From: Priestia koreensis
GTDB lineage: Bacteria; Bacillota; Bacilli; Bacillales; Bacillaceae_H
NCBI RefSeq assembly: GCF_001274935.1
Contig: NZ_LILC01000023.1
Location: 186,001 to 250,000 of the forward strand
Direction of reading: 5' to 3'
DNA: 64,000 nt
How positions within the stretch are numbered: position 1 is the first letter of the stretch; the number at the start of each line of letters is the position of its first letter. A program made the position numbers and the translations under genes. Under the pieces are notes generated by a model. The model was not told the origin of the DNA, did no database searches, and saw only the letters and a program-made list of their open reading frames with translations. Positions 8,586-17,216 of this stretch are shown piece after piece.

Positions 8586-8599
8586 CTTTCATTGATGGG

Positions 8600-8653
8600 C
8601 CGATTGCCTATGGCAATTGGCGCAAACTTATTATCGTACAATAAAAAGTTTGC
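8600..8653 (-). other. Two extra hairpins inside the nupN leader
   Basis: Between aptamer and terminator two stable stem-loops are visible: 8623-8653 (GCAAACTT / AAGTTTGC) and 8600-8622 (GCCGATTGCC / GGCAATTGGC). They bring the antiterminator and terminator strands together or insulate them. Purine riboswitch expression platforms are usually shorter, so these additions are unusual. Confidence 0.6.
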
Positions 8654-8667
8654 TATATGTGTATTTC

Positions 8668-8736
8668 ACTCATAGTCCGGCAATTACGGTTGCTGGGTAG
8701 AAACTCTTAGGCCAATTCCTAAGGATATATGAGAAG
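8668..8736 (-). ncRNA. Guanine-class purine riboswitch aptamer
   Basis: On the minus strand the aptamer reads P1 CTCATATAT, P2 CCTTAGG with loop AATTGG and CCTAAG, then the invariant GTTTCTACC, P3 CAGCAA with CCGTAA loop and TTGCCGG, then GACTATGAG. The specificity position in GACTATG is C, as in guanine or hypoxanthine riboswitches; adenine riboswitches have U. It precedes a purine nucleoside importer, so ligand binding should stabilise P1, free the terminator and shut off nupNOPQ. Confidence 0.87.
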
Positions 8737-8801
8737 TTTATTCAATTAGCTGTTGATATCATAACGACAAATAATTTGAATTCATCGCGTAATACTCTTG
8801 T

Positions 8802-8830
8802 AATATAGCAAGAACTTTTTTCAGTGTCAA
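8802..8830 (-). promoter_or_regulatory. Sigma-A promoter of the nupNOPQ operon
   Basis: On the minus strand TTGACA (forward 8825-8830), a 17-nt spacer and TATATT (forward 8802-8807). Transcription would start about 60 nt upstream of the riboswitch aptamer. Confidence 0.8.
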
Positions 8831-8927
8831 TACCATTTTTCCTAACGACGTGAAACTTTTTCTCCCCAAATGTTCACTATCTCCCCATCATTAACACTTT
8901 TTATTTGGATAAAGTACATGTTTGAGG

Positions 8928-8936
8928 CATATAGTA
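8928..8936 (+). promoter_or_regulatory. Sporulation (sigma-E/K-like) -10 element before the DUF4183 cluster
   Basis: CATATAGTA matches the mother-cell -10 pattern CATANNNTA, about 85 nt before the first DUF4183 gene. No clear -35 is seen, so this is suggestive only; a second such element precedes the next gene. Confidence 0.4.
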
Positions 8937-9014
8937 AAATATGCACTCTTAGTACCCATATACGACGTCTACGGGCTAATAAGAAGGACTAAAATGTCTG
9001 CAGAAAGAAGGTAA

Positions 9015-10229
<1,215 letters not shown>

Positions 10230-10232
10230 CGA

Positions 10233-10260
10233 ACCACACCAACGAAAAACGCATATGATA
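10233..10260 (+). promoter_or_regulatory. Candidate sigma-K promoter before the second DUF4183 gene
   Basis: AC at 10233-10234, 17 nt, then CATATGATA at 10252-10260, matching the sigma-K pattern AC-N16/17-CATANNNTA. It lies in the 112-nt gap between the first and second DUF4183 genes. Confidence 0.45.
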
Positions 10261-10341
10261 AAGAGATGAGCAGTCGTTTTCATGCGTTGCTCAGACCAAC
10301 TTGACAAGCAGTCATTTTATCAACGAAAGGAAGATTCTCGT

Positions 10342-10761
10342 ATGCCTGCACAATTAATTAAGCTTTTCATACAAGCTACTTCTAGCGTTGTCGGAAGCGT
10401 CGATGTTACAACCGATACAACCGTCACACCCGACGTAACTCGCTACTATGCCACCGTGATTGCTGGAAATCTATTAACAACCGATACATCCATTCCCGCC
10501 ACACAATTTGTCGACGATAACGGAAATGCGGTGACCGCCTTCCCTACACTTGATGCAGAAAGCTATTACAACGTGTACATTAACAGCGTTCTGCAACAAG
10601 ACGGACTTACAACGCTAAGCAATAGCACCCTAACCGTAAACGGAGCTCTTCTAACCGTAGGCGTACCGGTTGTTGTGGAATTTGCTGATTTTAGCAGTAC
10701 AACCTCTACTTCGACGGCTGACCTTGCAAATCTTCAAGTGGACACGACGATTGAAACCTAA
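10342..10761 (+). CDS. DUF4183 domain protein
   Basis: 139 residues from the ATG at 10342, which follows GAAAGGAAG. An in-frame ATG at 10282 has no ribosome binding site, and the chosen start aligns with the paralogue downstream (MPAQLIKLFIQAT versus LPPKLIKMFIEAQ). The domain ends in YYNVYINSVLQQDGL and GVPVVVEFADFSS, the DUF4183 pattern. The sequence is unusually rich in Thr, Val, Ser and Asp, and has no Cys, signal peptide or membrane segment. It probably forms a beta-rich structural protein; its function is unknown. Operonic with the next gene. Confidence 0.72.
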   Translation: MPAQLIKLFIQATSSVVGSVDVTTDTTVTPDVTRYYATVIAGNLLTTDTSIPATQFVDDNGNAVTAFPTLDAESYYNVYINSVLQQDGLTTLSNSTLTVNGALLTVGVPVVVEFADFSSTTSTSTADLANLQVDTTIET

Positions 10762-10788
10762 ACCTCTATGATGAAGGGGGAATTTGAA

Positions 10789-11199
10789 TTGCCTCCAAAA
10801 TTAATTAAAATGTTTATTGAAGCACAGTCTAGCGCTTCTGGAACCGTTCAATCATCTGGTAAGACGAACGTGAACGTCAAATCCTACAAATATACGGCTA
10901 CCGTCGTTAGTCTTTTATCTAGTCAAATTCCTTATACATCGTTTAAAGACGCACAAGGCAATCCCGTTCCAAGCTCTGGATTTCCAATTCCACAGGATGG
11001 CTATTACAACATTTACGTCAATCAACTCTTGGCCGTTAATTCCAACGTGAATCTTACCCCTTTTTATGTAACGATCCCAACAGCACTGTTGTCACTTGGA
11101 ATTCCGATTGTTGTGGAAATCATTAGCTTCGATCAAGCACAAACAACGGTAAATGGAAGCGGAAGTACGCTTTCCATTCAAACAAATGTACAAAAATAG
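10789..11199 (+). CDS. DUF4183 domain protein
   Basis: 136 residues from a TTG at 10789-10791. The AAGGGGG at 10774-10780 lies 8 nt before this TTG, and the two in-frame ATGs at 10768 and 10771 are upstream of or inside the binding site, so TTG is preferred. The N-terminus then matches the preceding paralogue. DUF4183 hallmarks are GYYNIYVNQLLAV and GIPIVVEIISFDQ. The 27-nt gap to the previous gene indicates cotranscription. It is Thr/Ser/Val rich, with no Cys, and its function is unknown. Confidence 0.72.
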   Translation: MPPKLIKMFIEAQSSASGTVQSSGKTNVNVKSYKYTATVVSLLSSQIPYTSFKDAQGNPVPSSGFPIPQDGYYNIYVNQLLAVNSNVNLTPFYVTIPTALLSLGIPIVVEIISFDQAQTTVNGSGSTLSIQTNVQK

Positions 11200-11204
11200 A
11201 CCAT

Positions 11205-11240
11205 CGCCAAATAAGCTCTGTACGCAGAGCTTATTTGGCG
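11205..11240. terminator. 16-bp hairpin between convergent genes, overlapping a stop codon
   Basis: Arms CGCCAAATAAGCTCTG and CAGAGCTTATTTGGCG with a TACG loop. The minus-strand gene's stop codon TAA (11231-11233) lies inside one arm. On the minus strand a weak U-run (CTATTTTTG) follows. Probably terminates both genes. Confidence 0.75.
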
Positions 11241-11782
11241 TGAAAAATGACGTCTATGCACTGCTTGTATTCACTTCTAAGCTGTTGAACCGCTTTTGTT
11301 TGAAGAGTTGAGGTGGCTTCATAAATCGACCGGTGATACCATTCTTGTAACGCCTTCCCGCGGTTAAATTTCTCCCATACCCGCTCTCCCTTTTCCCTGA
11401 ATTCTTCTAAGATGCAACGAAGGTTATGAATTTTATCAGCGATCGTAATTAACGCTACGCCTTCATCTGCTTCACTTAATGCCTCAATTGTATGCTGCTT
11501 CCGAACTTCCCACGTTAATCCCTTATCCTCTTCACTTACTCCTTGAACAAGCCGTGCTACTTCAGTGCCAAAGCGTGTTTCAATATCGATAAGCTCTACC
11601 TCCGTATCTTCAACCGTATCGTGCAAAATAGCTGCAATCACAACAGGTTCTTCACATCCTAACCGCTGCAACGCGAATCCTACAGCCACTGGATGCATAA
11701 TATAAGGAATATGCGTTCCTTTTCGATATTGACCGTCATGAGCGACAGCCGCAAACTCGATTGCTTGATCTAGTAAATTCAT
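11231..11782 (-). CDS. HD-domain hydrolase, small (p)ppGpp hydrolase type
   Basis: About 183 residues. HD-superfamily metal hydrolase of the RelA/SpoT N-terminal type: AHDGQYRKGTHIPYIMHPV (first His), AAILHDTVEDT (HD plus ED, the hydrolase signature) and ITIADKIHNLR. It lacks the synthetase, TGS and ACT domains, so it resembles small alarmone hydrolases (Mesh1/SAH), which remove pyrophosphate from ppGpp. The ATG at 11780-11782 has AAAGGGG 9 nt upstream; ATGs at 11788 and 11809 are too close to or upstream of the site. The in vivo substrate is unproven. Confidence 0.75.
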   Translation of the reverse strand: MNLLDQAIEFAAVAHDGQYRKGTHIPYIMHPVAVGFALQRLGCEEPVVIAAILHDTVEDTEVELIDIETRFGTEVARLVQGVSEEDKGLTWEVRKQHTIEALSEADEGVALITIADKIHNLRCILEEFREKGERVWEKFNRGKALQEWYHRSIYEATSTLQTKAVQQLRSEYKQCIDVIFHAK

Positions 11783-11921
11783 CGTCATTTTCCCCTTTCT
11801 TTTCTCCATTATTTTATCGTAATCTATGTATTTTTACGAAATACAGCCGATAACTAGTATTGATTATACTTCGAACTTGAGCGCTGACAAAAAACTCAAA
11901 GATAGAGAGGAGACTACAACC

Positions 11922-12734
11922 ATGAGTAAAAAAACAAATCTATCGATTCTTTTGCTATTCGCCCTTAACCTCTCACTTTGGATGTATATTTATTACTCCT
12001 TCCCATCGTCTCTGAAGACGAGTTTAGCAGAAAAATTTTCTGTTTTTGCGTCGGATCAAAAGCTACACTCAATCTTGCCGACTTTAACTTCATCCGCTTC
12101 TTCTAACGACGAAAAGTCTATTAGTCCAAAGCGTGATTTCCGCGGTGAATGGTCAGCCAATAACGGGACGTGGACGGATGTAACCTTTCAAGAGGAAAAG
12201 CAGTTGGGGTATAATGGCACATTCACCTTCTATTCTAGCAGCCGGCATGATCGATTAGACGGTCTGTATAAAATCGGAAAAGCCACACAATCCGCTAATG
12301 CACAACCCGTCGTAAGCCTAGACATATTTACATCCACAGGGAAATCACTCGGCGCGATGAAACTTACCTATTTATCTCGTAATACGATTCAGCTATCTGG
12401 TTATCATGAGATGATCATCACACGCGATGGAACAGCAAGTGAGCCGATGAGCGCTGAAAAGCTAATTATTACCGTTTTAAAAACGATACGAGATCAGCCA
12501 CAGAAAAACCTTTCCGGATTTTTTGAAAGTGATGAAAGCTCAGACGCAAAAGCACTTCAACAGCTTCACATCAAAGATTTTAGTTTTCAGTATGTAGATT
12601 CTAACCCGAATTTGCTTGATCAAAAGACAAGTCATTTTTCGGTTAAGCTTGCTAATAATCAAACAGTCTCGTACGCAGCCGATCTGCATTATACGGGCAC
12701 TACATGGAAAATCACTAATCTATACCGTGAATAA
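11922..12734 (+). CDS. Membrane-anchored extracytoplasmic protein, unknown function
   Basis: 270 residues from the ATG at 11922, which follows GAGGAG at good spacing; an upstream in-frame ATG at 11826 has none. A short basic N-terminus (MSKKTN) precedes one membrane segment (about residues 7-26, SILLLFALNLSLWMYIYYSF) without a clear cleavage site. The outer part has a beta-rich region (FRGEWSANNGTWTDVTFQ, YNGTFTFYSS, AMKLTYLSRNTIQLSGYHEM) and a C-terminal half resembling a small NTF2-like or TcaA-type domain (DFSFQYVDSNPN, then FSVKLANNQTVSYAADLHY). I do not recognise a family with certainty. Confidence 0.7.
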   Translation: MSKKTNLSILLLFALNLSLWMYIYYSFPSSLKTSLAEKFSVFASDQKLHSILPTLTSSASSNDEKSISPKRDFRGEWSANNGTWTDVTFQEEKQLGYNGTFTFYSSSRHDRLDGLYKIGKATQSANAQPVVSLDIFTSTGKSLGAMKLTYLSRNTIQLSGYHEMIITRDGTASEPMSAEKLIITVLKTIRDQPQKNLSGFFESDESSDAKALQQLHIKDFSFQYVDSNPNLLDQKTSHFSVKLANNQTVSYAADLHYTGTTWKITNLYRE

Positions 12735-12776
12735 AAAATTACCCGTCGCCAAGCTTAGGTAGCGGGTAATTTTTAT
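12735..12776 (+). terminator. Rho-independent terminator
   Basis: AAAAATTACCCG and CGGGTAATTTTT arms followed by ATTTTT, directly after the stop of the unknown membrane protein gene. Confidence 0.85.
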
Positions 12777-12835
12777 TTTTAAGCCTTATCCGAGCTCTTA
12801 TAGGTAATTTCATTCATGTGCATTTTAATTTGTGA

Positions 12836-12900
12836 TATACTACACTTACTCAAGGTCTTTATGCCTTTCAGGCTATATAAGTGTTACCCTCCCACCTTGA
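12836..12900 (+). other. Extended -10 promoter followed by a structured leader
   Basis: TGA-TATACT at 12833-12841 is an extended -10 with a weak TTCATG -35. Just after the expected start lies a nested structure: outer stem TCAAGGT (12850-12856) / ACCTTGA (12894-12900) around an inner hairpin GCCT-TTC-AGGC (12863-12873). A CACCT at 12893-12897 is also complementary to AGGTG in the ribosome binding site of the GntR gene. No known riboswitch consensus was recognised. Confidence 0.45.
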
Positions 12901-13003
12901 AGACATCTCCTCACACAAAGTAGCTCTCTAATGCATGATTGTTAAAAATAGTTTATTCTTCTACATATTTTATCAAATTTATTTGAATTAAGAGGTGATC
13001 ATT

Positions 13004-13654
13004 GTGAGTGAACGAGACACGATTGAACGTCGCGTGTATCAGCATTTAAAAAACAGTTTGTTATCTCGAAGCATTGCACCTGGCACGCAGTTAACGGAAC
13101 AAGCGATTGCAAAAGAACTCGAAGTTAGCCGTACTCCCATACGTCTCGCTTTTAAACGACTTGAGGCAGAGGGATTAATTGAAATGATTCCAAACCGAGG
13201 TGCATTTGTCGTACAGCCAACCATTCAAGAAATTTTAGCATTCTTCGATCTTCGCAAAGAGCTTGAATATCTTTCGGTTAAATATGGTTTACCGAAGGTG
13301 CAAGAAGAGGATTTCACTGAACTCCACAAGCTTTTAGACGAAGAAAAAAAGGCGTACGAACAAAAAGATCTACACGATTACGTCAGAATCAATAAGCAAT
13401 TTCATCTATTTCTAGCGAAAAAAAGTGAAAATAAATTCCTGATCCGCTATATGGAGCAGATGCTTAATCAGATGAACGTGTATCTTTTTTTACTTGATAC
13501 CTTTTACCACATCGATTCCCCGGATAATACGCGGTTTGCCGAACATGAACATATGGTACAAGCGATTGAAAACGGAGATAGCGATGAACTTCTCTCCCTT
13601 ATTGATCAGCATATGGAGCACAGTATCGGTGATCTCCGCGTACAAGGAACATAA
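13004..13654 (+). CDS. GntR-family (FadR/FCD type) transcriptional regulator
   Basis: 216 residues. N-terminal winged helix-turn-helix (RRVYQHLKNSLLSRSIAPGT, LTEQAIAKELEVSRTPIRLA) and an all-helical FCD effector domain (FFDLRKELEYLSVKYGL, then FHLFLAKKSENKFLIRYMEQ and HEHMVQAIENGD with metal-ligand-type His). GTG start at 13004-13006 behind AGAGGTG; a second GTG nine nt upstream overlaps the site. It converges on nhaC, so it may regulate that gene or something distant. The ligand is probably a small carboxylate, as for most FCD regulators; the target is unknown. Confidence 0.85.
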   Translation: MSERDTIERRVYQHLKNSLLSRSIAPGTQLTEQAIAKELEVSRTPIRLAFKRLEAEGLIEMIPNRGAFVVQPTIQEILAFFDLRKELEYLSVKYGLPKVQEEDFTELHKLLDEEKKAYEQKDLHDYVRINKQFHLFLAKKSENKFLIRYMEQMLNQMNVYLFLLDTFYHIDSPDNTRFAEHEHMVQAIENGDSDELLSLIDQHMEHSIGDLRVQGT

Positions 13655-13684
13655 AAAAGACCGCAAAAATGCGGTCTTTTTTTT
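13653..13684. terminator. Bidirectional terminator between GntR and nhaC
   Basis: GACCGC / GCGGTC stem with A-run on one side and T-run on the other. Confidence 0.9.
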
Positions 13685-15086
13685 ATGAAACCTGCGTGTT
13701 TTCAGCCGGTTTATCCGTATACCAAATGAATTTCCCCGCGTAGCCATATATGATCGCAAGAAGAATTGATACAAAGCTTAACCACATAAACGGCAAATAA
13801 GATAGCGTTGAGACACCTAAAATACCAGCCATGAAAATGCCATTATCAGACCACGGAACCATTCCAGAAGTTAGCGTACCACCAACCTCTGCATTACGTG
13901 CGAGAACCCGGCGGTCGATACGAAGCTTATCGTAGCTGTCCTCCATAATTTTAGGGGTTAAGATAATCGATACATACATCGCACACCCGAAAATATTACC
14001 TAGTAGCGCTACAATAAGCGTTGAGAGCGTTACGTTACCAGCAGAATGTAGTTTGTGCTGAAACTTCGAGACAATGACTTTGAGCACGCCTAAATGCTCC
14101 AACAGTCCACCAAAGCCGAGTCCGAAGATAATGACAGCTACAGAGCCAAGCATTCCTTCAATACCGCCACGATTTAACAGATCGTCCATAAACTTAACAC
14201 CTGTATCAATGGAAAAACCATTGTAAGCCGTACCAAGCGCTTTGACAAAGGACATATCTTGAAACCAAACGGCCCACAGCACACCAAGAAGCGATCCGGC
14301 TGCAATCGTCGGCATCGACGGCATTTTAAGCGCGAGCATGACAATGACAAATACAGCAGGAATTAACATCCAAACGTGAATATCAAACGTGCTCGTCAAC
14401 TGCCCTTGAAGATATGAAACTTTATCTAAGTCTACATGTTTGCTACCATACTTGAATCCTACTCCAGTAAAGAGTAAGGCCGTAATAATATAGGCTGGAA
14501 TATCCAAATAAAGCATTGCTCGAACGTGCGAAATAACGTCAACTTTCGACATTGAAGCAGCAAGCACCGTACTGTCTGACAGCGGTGAAAGCTTGTCACC
14601 AAAATAGGCACCAGAAAGCACCGCACCTGCAACGAGCGGAAGTGGAATTCCTAATCCTTGTCCGATCGCCATCATCGCAATACCAGCTGTTCCAACCGTC
14701 CCCCATGACGTTCCAGTCGCAAGAGAAGTAATCGAACAAATCACTAACGTAGCAAGCAGGAAAATGCTCGGATGAATGAATTCAAATCCGTAATAAATAA
14801 GAGTTGGTACCACTCCTCCAGCAATCCACGTTCCGATTAACGCACCGACGGAAACTAAGATTAAAATGGCCTCTAGACCGTTTGAGATTCCTTTTGTAAT
14901 CATGCCCTGCAAATCTTGATAACGGTACCCTAATCGCAAGCCTAAAATAATGGCTAAAAACCATGAGATAAATAAGGCCAGTTGAATAGGGAGATCGAAA
15001 TAAGACGTGAATGAAAACACGATCAGTAAAAACAGAGTCAGTACACATACAATTTCAAACATTGATGGTAAACGTACTTGTTTCAT
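13683..15086 (-). CDS. nhaC: NhaC-family sodium:proton antiporter
   Basis: 467-residue integral membrane protein with about eleven hydrophobic segments, of the NhaC family. Typical blocks are SVGALIGTWIAGGVVPTLIY, SLATGTSWGTVGTAGIAMM, GAVLSGAYFGDKLSPLSDST and AEVGGTLTSGMVPWSDNGIF. Members exchange Na+ for protons or, in the MleN branch, Na+/lactate for malate/proton; the sequence does not settle which. Start ATG follows CAGGAGGTCACAG. Its leader on the minus strand is about 200 nt long and includes a promoter overlapped by a cre-like site. Confidence 0.9.
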   Translation of the reverse strand: MKQVRLPSMFEIVCVLTLFLLIVFSFTSYFDLPIQLALFISWFLAIILGLRLGYRYQDLQGMITKGISNGLEAILILVSVGALIGTWIAGGVVPTLIYYGFEFIHPSIFLLATLVICSITSLATGTSWGTVGTAGIAMMAIGQGLGIPLPLVAGAVLSGAYFGDKLSPLSDSTVLAASMSKVDVISHVRAMLYLDIPAYIITALLFTGVGFKYGSKHVDLDKVSYLQGQLTSTFDIHVWMLIPAVFVIVMLALKMPSMPTIAAGSLLGVLWAVWFQDMSFVKALGTAYNGFSIDTGVKFMDDLLNRGGIEGMLGSVAVIIFGLGFGGLLEHLGVLKVIVSKFQHKLHSAGNVTLSTLIVALLGNIFGCAMYVSIILTPKIMEDSYDKLRIDRRVLARNAEVGGTLTSGMVPWSDNGIFMAGILGVSTLSYLPFMWLSFVSILLAIIYGYAGKFIWYTDKPAENTQVS

Positions 15087-15289
15087 CTGTGACCTCCTGA
15101 TGTAATAGTCTCCCCATCCCCTATGTACTTTTCACACCTTCATCTGCCAATCCCTATCAAATTAGCAGCTCCCCTTTTTCAACACAGTTTTTGATTATAC
15201 AGAGTTATAGGCTTCAGCACAAGGTTAGCTTTCATCTAATCACCTTTCAATACCGGCTCTTTTCAAAAAAAATTTATGCGTTTCTTCCT
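15087..15289 (-). other. Long purine-rich nhaC leader
   Basis: From the promoter at about 15290 to the nhaC start the transcribed strand is purine-rich, with recurring GGGGA-like blocks (GGGGAGCTGC, GATAGGGATTGG, TAGGGGATGGGGAG). I see no convincing terminator or known riboswitch consensus. It may only be an untranslated leader. Confidence 0.35.
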
Positions 15290-15310
15290 ATTATAAGATA
15301 GCGCTTTCTT
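15290..15310 (-). promoter_or_regulatory. Candidate nhaC promoter with cre-like site
   Basis: On the minus strand a -10 TATAAT (forward 15290-15295) is preceded directly by AAGAAAGCGCTATCT (forward 15296-15310). This matches the CcpA-binding cre pattern WTGNAANCGNWNNCW except for one position. It lies between where -35 and -10 would be, so CcpA would repress. The -35 is weak. Confidence 0.4.
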
Positions 15311-15399
15311 TACTTTCATATAAGGAATTTTATCTCCTTAATCTTCCCTCCCTTTTTCACTTTACTTGAATAAATTTACAGAATTCTTAAAAAAAGTGA

Positions 15400-15428
15400 T
15401 TGAAATTTCTCCACAAGTGGCATATGAT
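15400..15428 (+). promoter_or_regulatory. Sigma-A promoter of amtB-glnK
   Basis: TTGAAA (15400-15405), 17-nt spacer, TATGAT (15423-15428). Transcription start expected near 15435. Confidence 0.75.
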
Positions 15429-15446
15429 ACAAAATATAACACAACA

Positions 15447-15463
15447 TGTTATAAAAACTAACA
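15447..15463 (+). promoter_or_regulatory. GlnR/TnrA operator
   Basis: TGTTATAAAAACTAACA is a perfect match to TGTNA-N7-TNACA. It is centred about 20 nt downstream of the predicted start, which fits repression (GlnR-like roadblock) better than the activation by TnrA seen at B. subtilis nrgAB. A weaker -10 (CATAAT, 15473-15478) downstream could change that reading. Confidence 0.85.
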
Positions 15464-15504
15464 TAAGATAGTCATAATTACACACATACTATGAGGGGGA
15501 ATTG

Positions 15505-16734
15505 ATGATGCATATGGGTGATTCAGTATTTATGTTTTTCGCTACTTTAATTGTTTGGCTTATGACTCCAGGAGTCGCACTATTTTACGGAGGTATGGTG
15601 CGAAGCAAAAATGTCCTTAGTACAGCCATGTACAGCATGGGATCAATCGCTGTTGTCTCTGTGCTATGGGTGTTAGTTGGATATTCACTCGCGTTCAATC
15701 CAAGCGGAAACGCCTTTATTGGCGGTTTTGATTGGGTCGGCTTAAAAGATGTAGGCTTTAAGCCAAACGGTGACTATAGTGAAACTATTCCGCATAACTT
15801 GTATATGATGTTTCAATTAACCTTCGCTGTACTAACAACAGCCCTGATTTCTGGAGCATTTGCAGAACGTATGAAATTTGGCGCTTTTATTCTTTTTACT
15901 ATCTTATGGTCACTACTTGTGTACGCACCTGTTGCTCACTGGGTATGGGGTGTCGGAGGATGGTTACGTGAACTTGGTACGTTAGATTTCGCTGGCGGAA
16001 ACGTCGTTCATATTTCATCCGGTGTGGCTGGTCTTGTTTTAGCAATCGTACTTGGCACAAGAAAAAATACGGCTGCAGCAGCTCCGCATAACCTTCCGCT
16101 TACGCTTTTAGGTGGTATGCTTATTTGGTTCGGTTGGTTCGGCTTTAACGTAGGAAGTACGTTAACACTAAATGATGTAGCCATGACCGTATTTATTAAC
16201 ACAAGTTCTGCAGCAGCAACTGGGATTATCGGCTGGCTTGGAGTCGAATGGCTCATTACGAAAAAACCAACGCTTTTAGGAGCTGTATCTGGTGCAATTG
16301 CTGGTCTAGTTGCTATTACACCTGCATGCGGATTCGTTACACCTTTTGCTTCTCTCCTAATTGGTTTAATCGGCGGCGCTATTTGCTACTGGGGCGTATT
16401 CTGGTTAAAAATTAAGCTTGGCTATGACGATGCGCTTGACGCTTTTGGTTTACATGGTATCGGCGGAACATGGGGCGGAATTGCCACTGGTTTATTCGCC
16501 ACCACATCGGTTAACTCAGGTGGCGCAGACGGGTTGTTCTATGGTGATCCTAGTCTCCTTCTAAAACAATTAGTTGCCATTGTTGCGACGTACCTCTTCG
16601 TTGGAGTCGTCACGTTCATCATCATTAAAGTGGTCAGCTTTATTACAAACATTCGCGCTACAGATGAAGAAGAATCATTAGGATTAGATATTACATTACA
16701 CGGGGAAAGAGCATACCATGATGCAAGTATGTAA
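15505..16734 (+). CDS. amtB: Ammonium transporter AmtB/NrgA
   Basis: About 409 residues with eleven predicted membrane helices. Conserved Amt features are FYGGMVRSKNVLSTAMYSM, MMFQLTFAVLTTALISGAFA, the conserved GGNVVHISSGVAGLV with the pore-side helix, and DDALDAFGLHGIGGTWGGI carrying the pore histidine. It imports ammonium and is blocked by the PII protein encoded next. AGGGGG at 15494-15499 serves the tandem ATGs at 15505 and 15508; either may start. The gap to glnK is 14 nt, so they form an operon controlled by nitrogen status through the GlnR/TnrA box. Confidence 0.95.
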   Translation: MMHMGDSVFMFFATLIVWLMTPGVALFYGGMVRSKNVLSTAMYSMGSIAVVSVLWVLVGYSLAFNPSGNAFIGGFDWVGLKDVGFKPNGDYSETIPHNLYMMFQLTFAVLTTALISGAFAERMKFGAFILFTILWSLLVYAPVAHWVWGVGGWLRELGTLDFAGGNVVHISSGVAGLVLAIVLGTRKNTAAAAPHNLPLTLLGGMLIWFGWFGFNVGSTLTLNDVAMTVFINTSSAAATGIIGWLGVEWLITKKPTLLGAVSGAIAGLVAITPACGFVTPFASLLIGLIGGAICYWGVFWLKIKLGYDDALDAFGLHGIGGTWGGIATGLFATTSVNSGGADGLFYGDPSLLLKQLVAIVATYLFVGVVTFIIIKVVSFITNIRATDEEESLGLDITLHGERAYHDASM

Positions 16735-16748
16735 AAGGGGTGATTTAA

Positions 16749-17111
16749 ATGGCTGATGTGTTAACGAAAATTGAGATTATCACTCGTCCTAGTAAATTTG
16801 AAGAGTTAAAGAGTGAGCTAGCAAAGATTGGTGTAAGTGGGATTACCGTTTCAAACGTTCTTGGATGCGGCTTGCAGCAAGGTCTTCCTGAAGTATATCG
16901 CGGTGTCAAACGACAAAACACGATGTATGAACGAATTAAAGTAGAAACCGTTGTTTGTAAAGTACCCGTTCAAGATGTTGTTGATACGGTTCGGAAAGTA
17001 TGCAATACAGGCAAACCTGGGGATGGGAAAATTTTTATATATGAATTAACAAACGCGATCAAAATTCGCACAGGTGAAGAAGGCTACGATGCTCTTCAAA
17101 ACACTAAATAA
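16749..17111 (+). CDS. glnK: PII nitrogen signalling protein GlnK/NrgB
   Basis: 120 residues, standard PII length is about 112-116. N-terminal MADVLTKIEIITRPSKFEEL, T-loop GLPEVYRGVKRQNTMYERIK with the apical Tyr at residue 50, and B/C-loop region TGKPGDGKIFIYELTNAIKI. It binds ATP/ADP and 2-oxoglutarate and docks on AmtB. In Bacillus the homologue NrgB also tethers TnrA. Start ATG follows GGGGTGATTTAA. Confidence 0.95.
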   Translation: MADVLTKIEIITRPSKFEELKSELAKIGVSGITVSNVLGCGLQQGLPEVYRGVKRQNTMYERIKVETVVCKVPVQDVVDTVRKVCNTGKPGDGKIFIYELTNAIKIRTGEEGYDALQNTK

Positions 17112-17113
17112 CT

Positions 17114-17147
17114 AAAAGGAAGGTGCCATAAGGTACCTTCCTTTTTT
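17114..17147 (+). terminator. Terminator of amtB-glnK
   Basis: GGAAGGT / ACCTTCC stem and TTTTTT tail right after the glnK stop. The tail overlaps the -35 of the next promoter. Confidence 0.9.
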
Positions 17148-17174
17148 GATGTCTCCCCCACTTACTTGTATAAT
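17146..17174 (+). promoter_or_regulatory. Sigma-A promoter of the YlmA-like gene
   Basis: TTGATG (17146-17151), 17 nt, TATAAT (17169-17174). Its -35 shares bases with the terminator tail of glnK. Confidence 0.75.
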
Positions 17175-17216
17175 AGACTGATAATAAAAATTATTCAGAT
17201 CTTAGGAGTGATTGAT

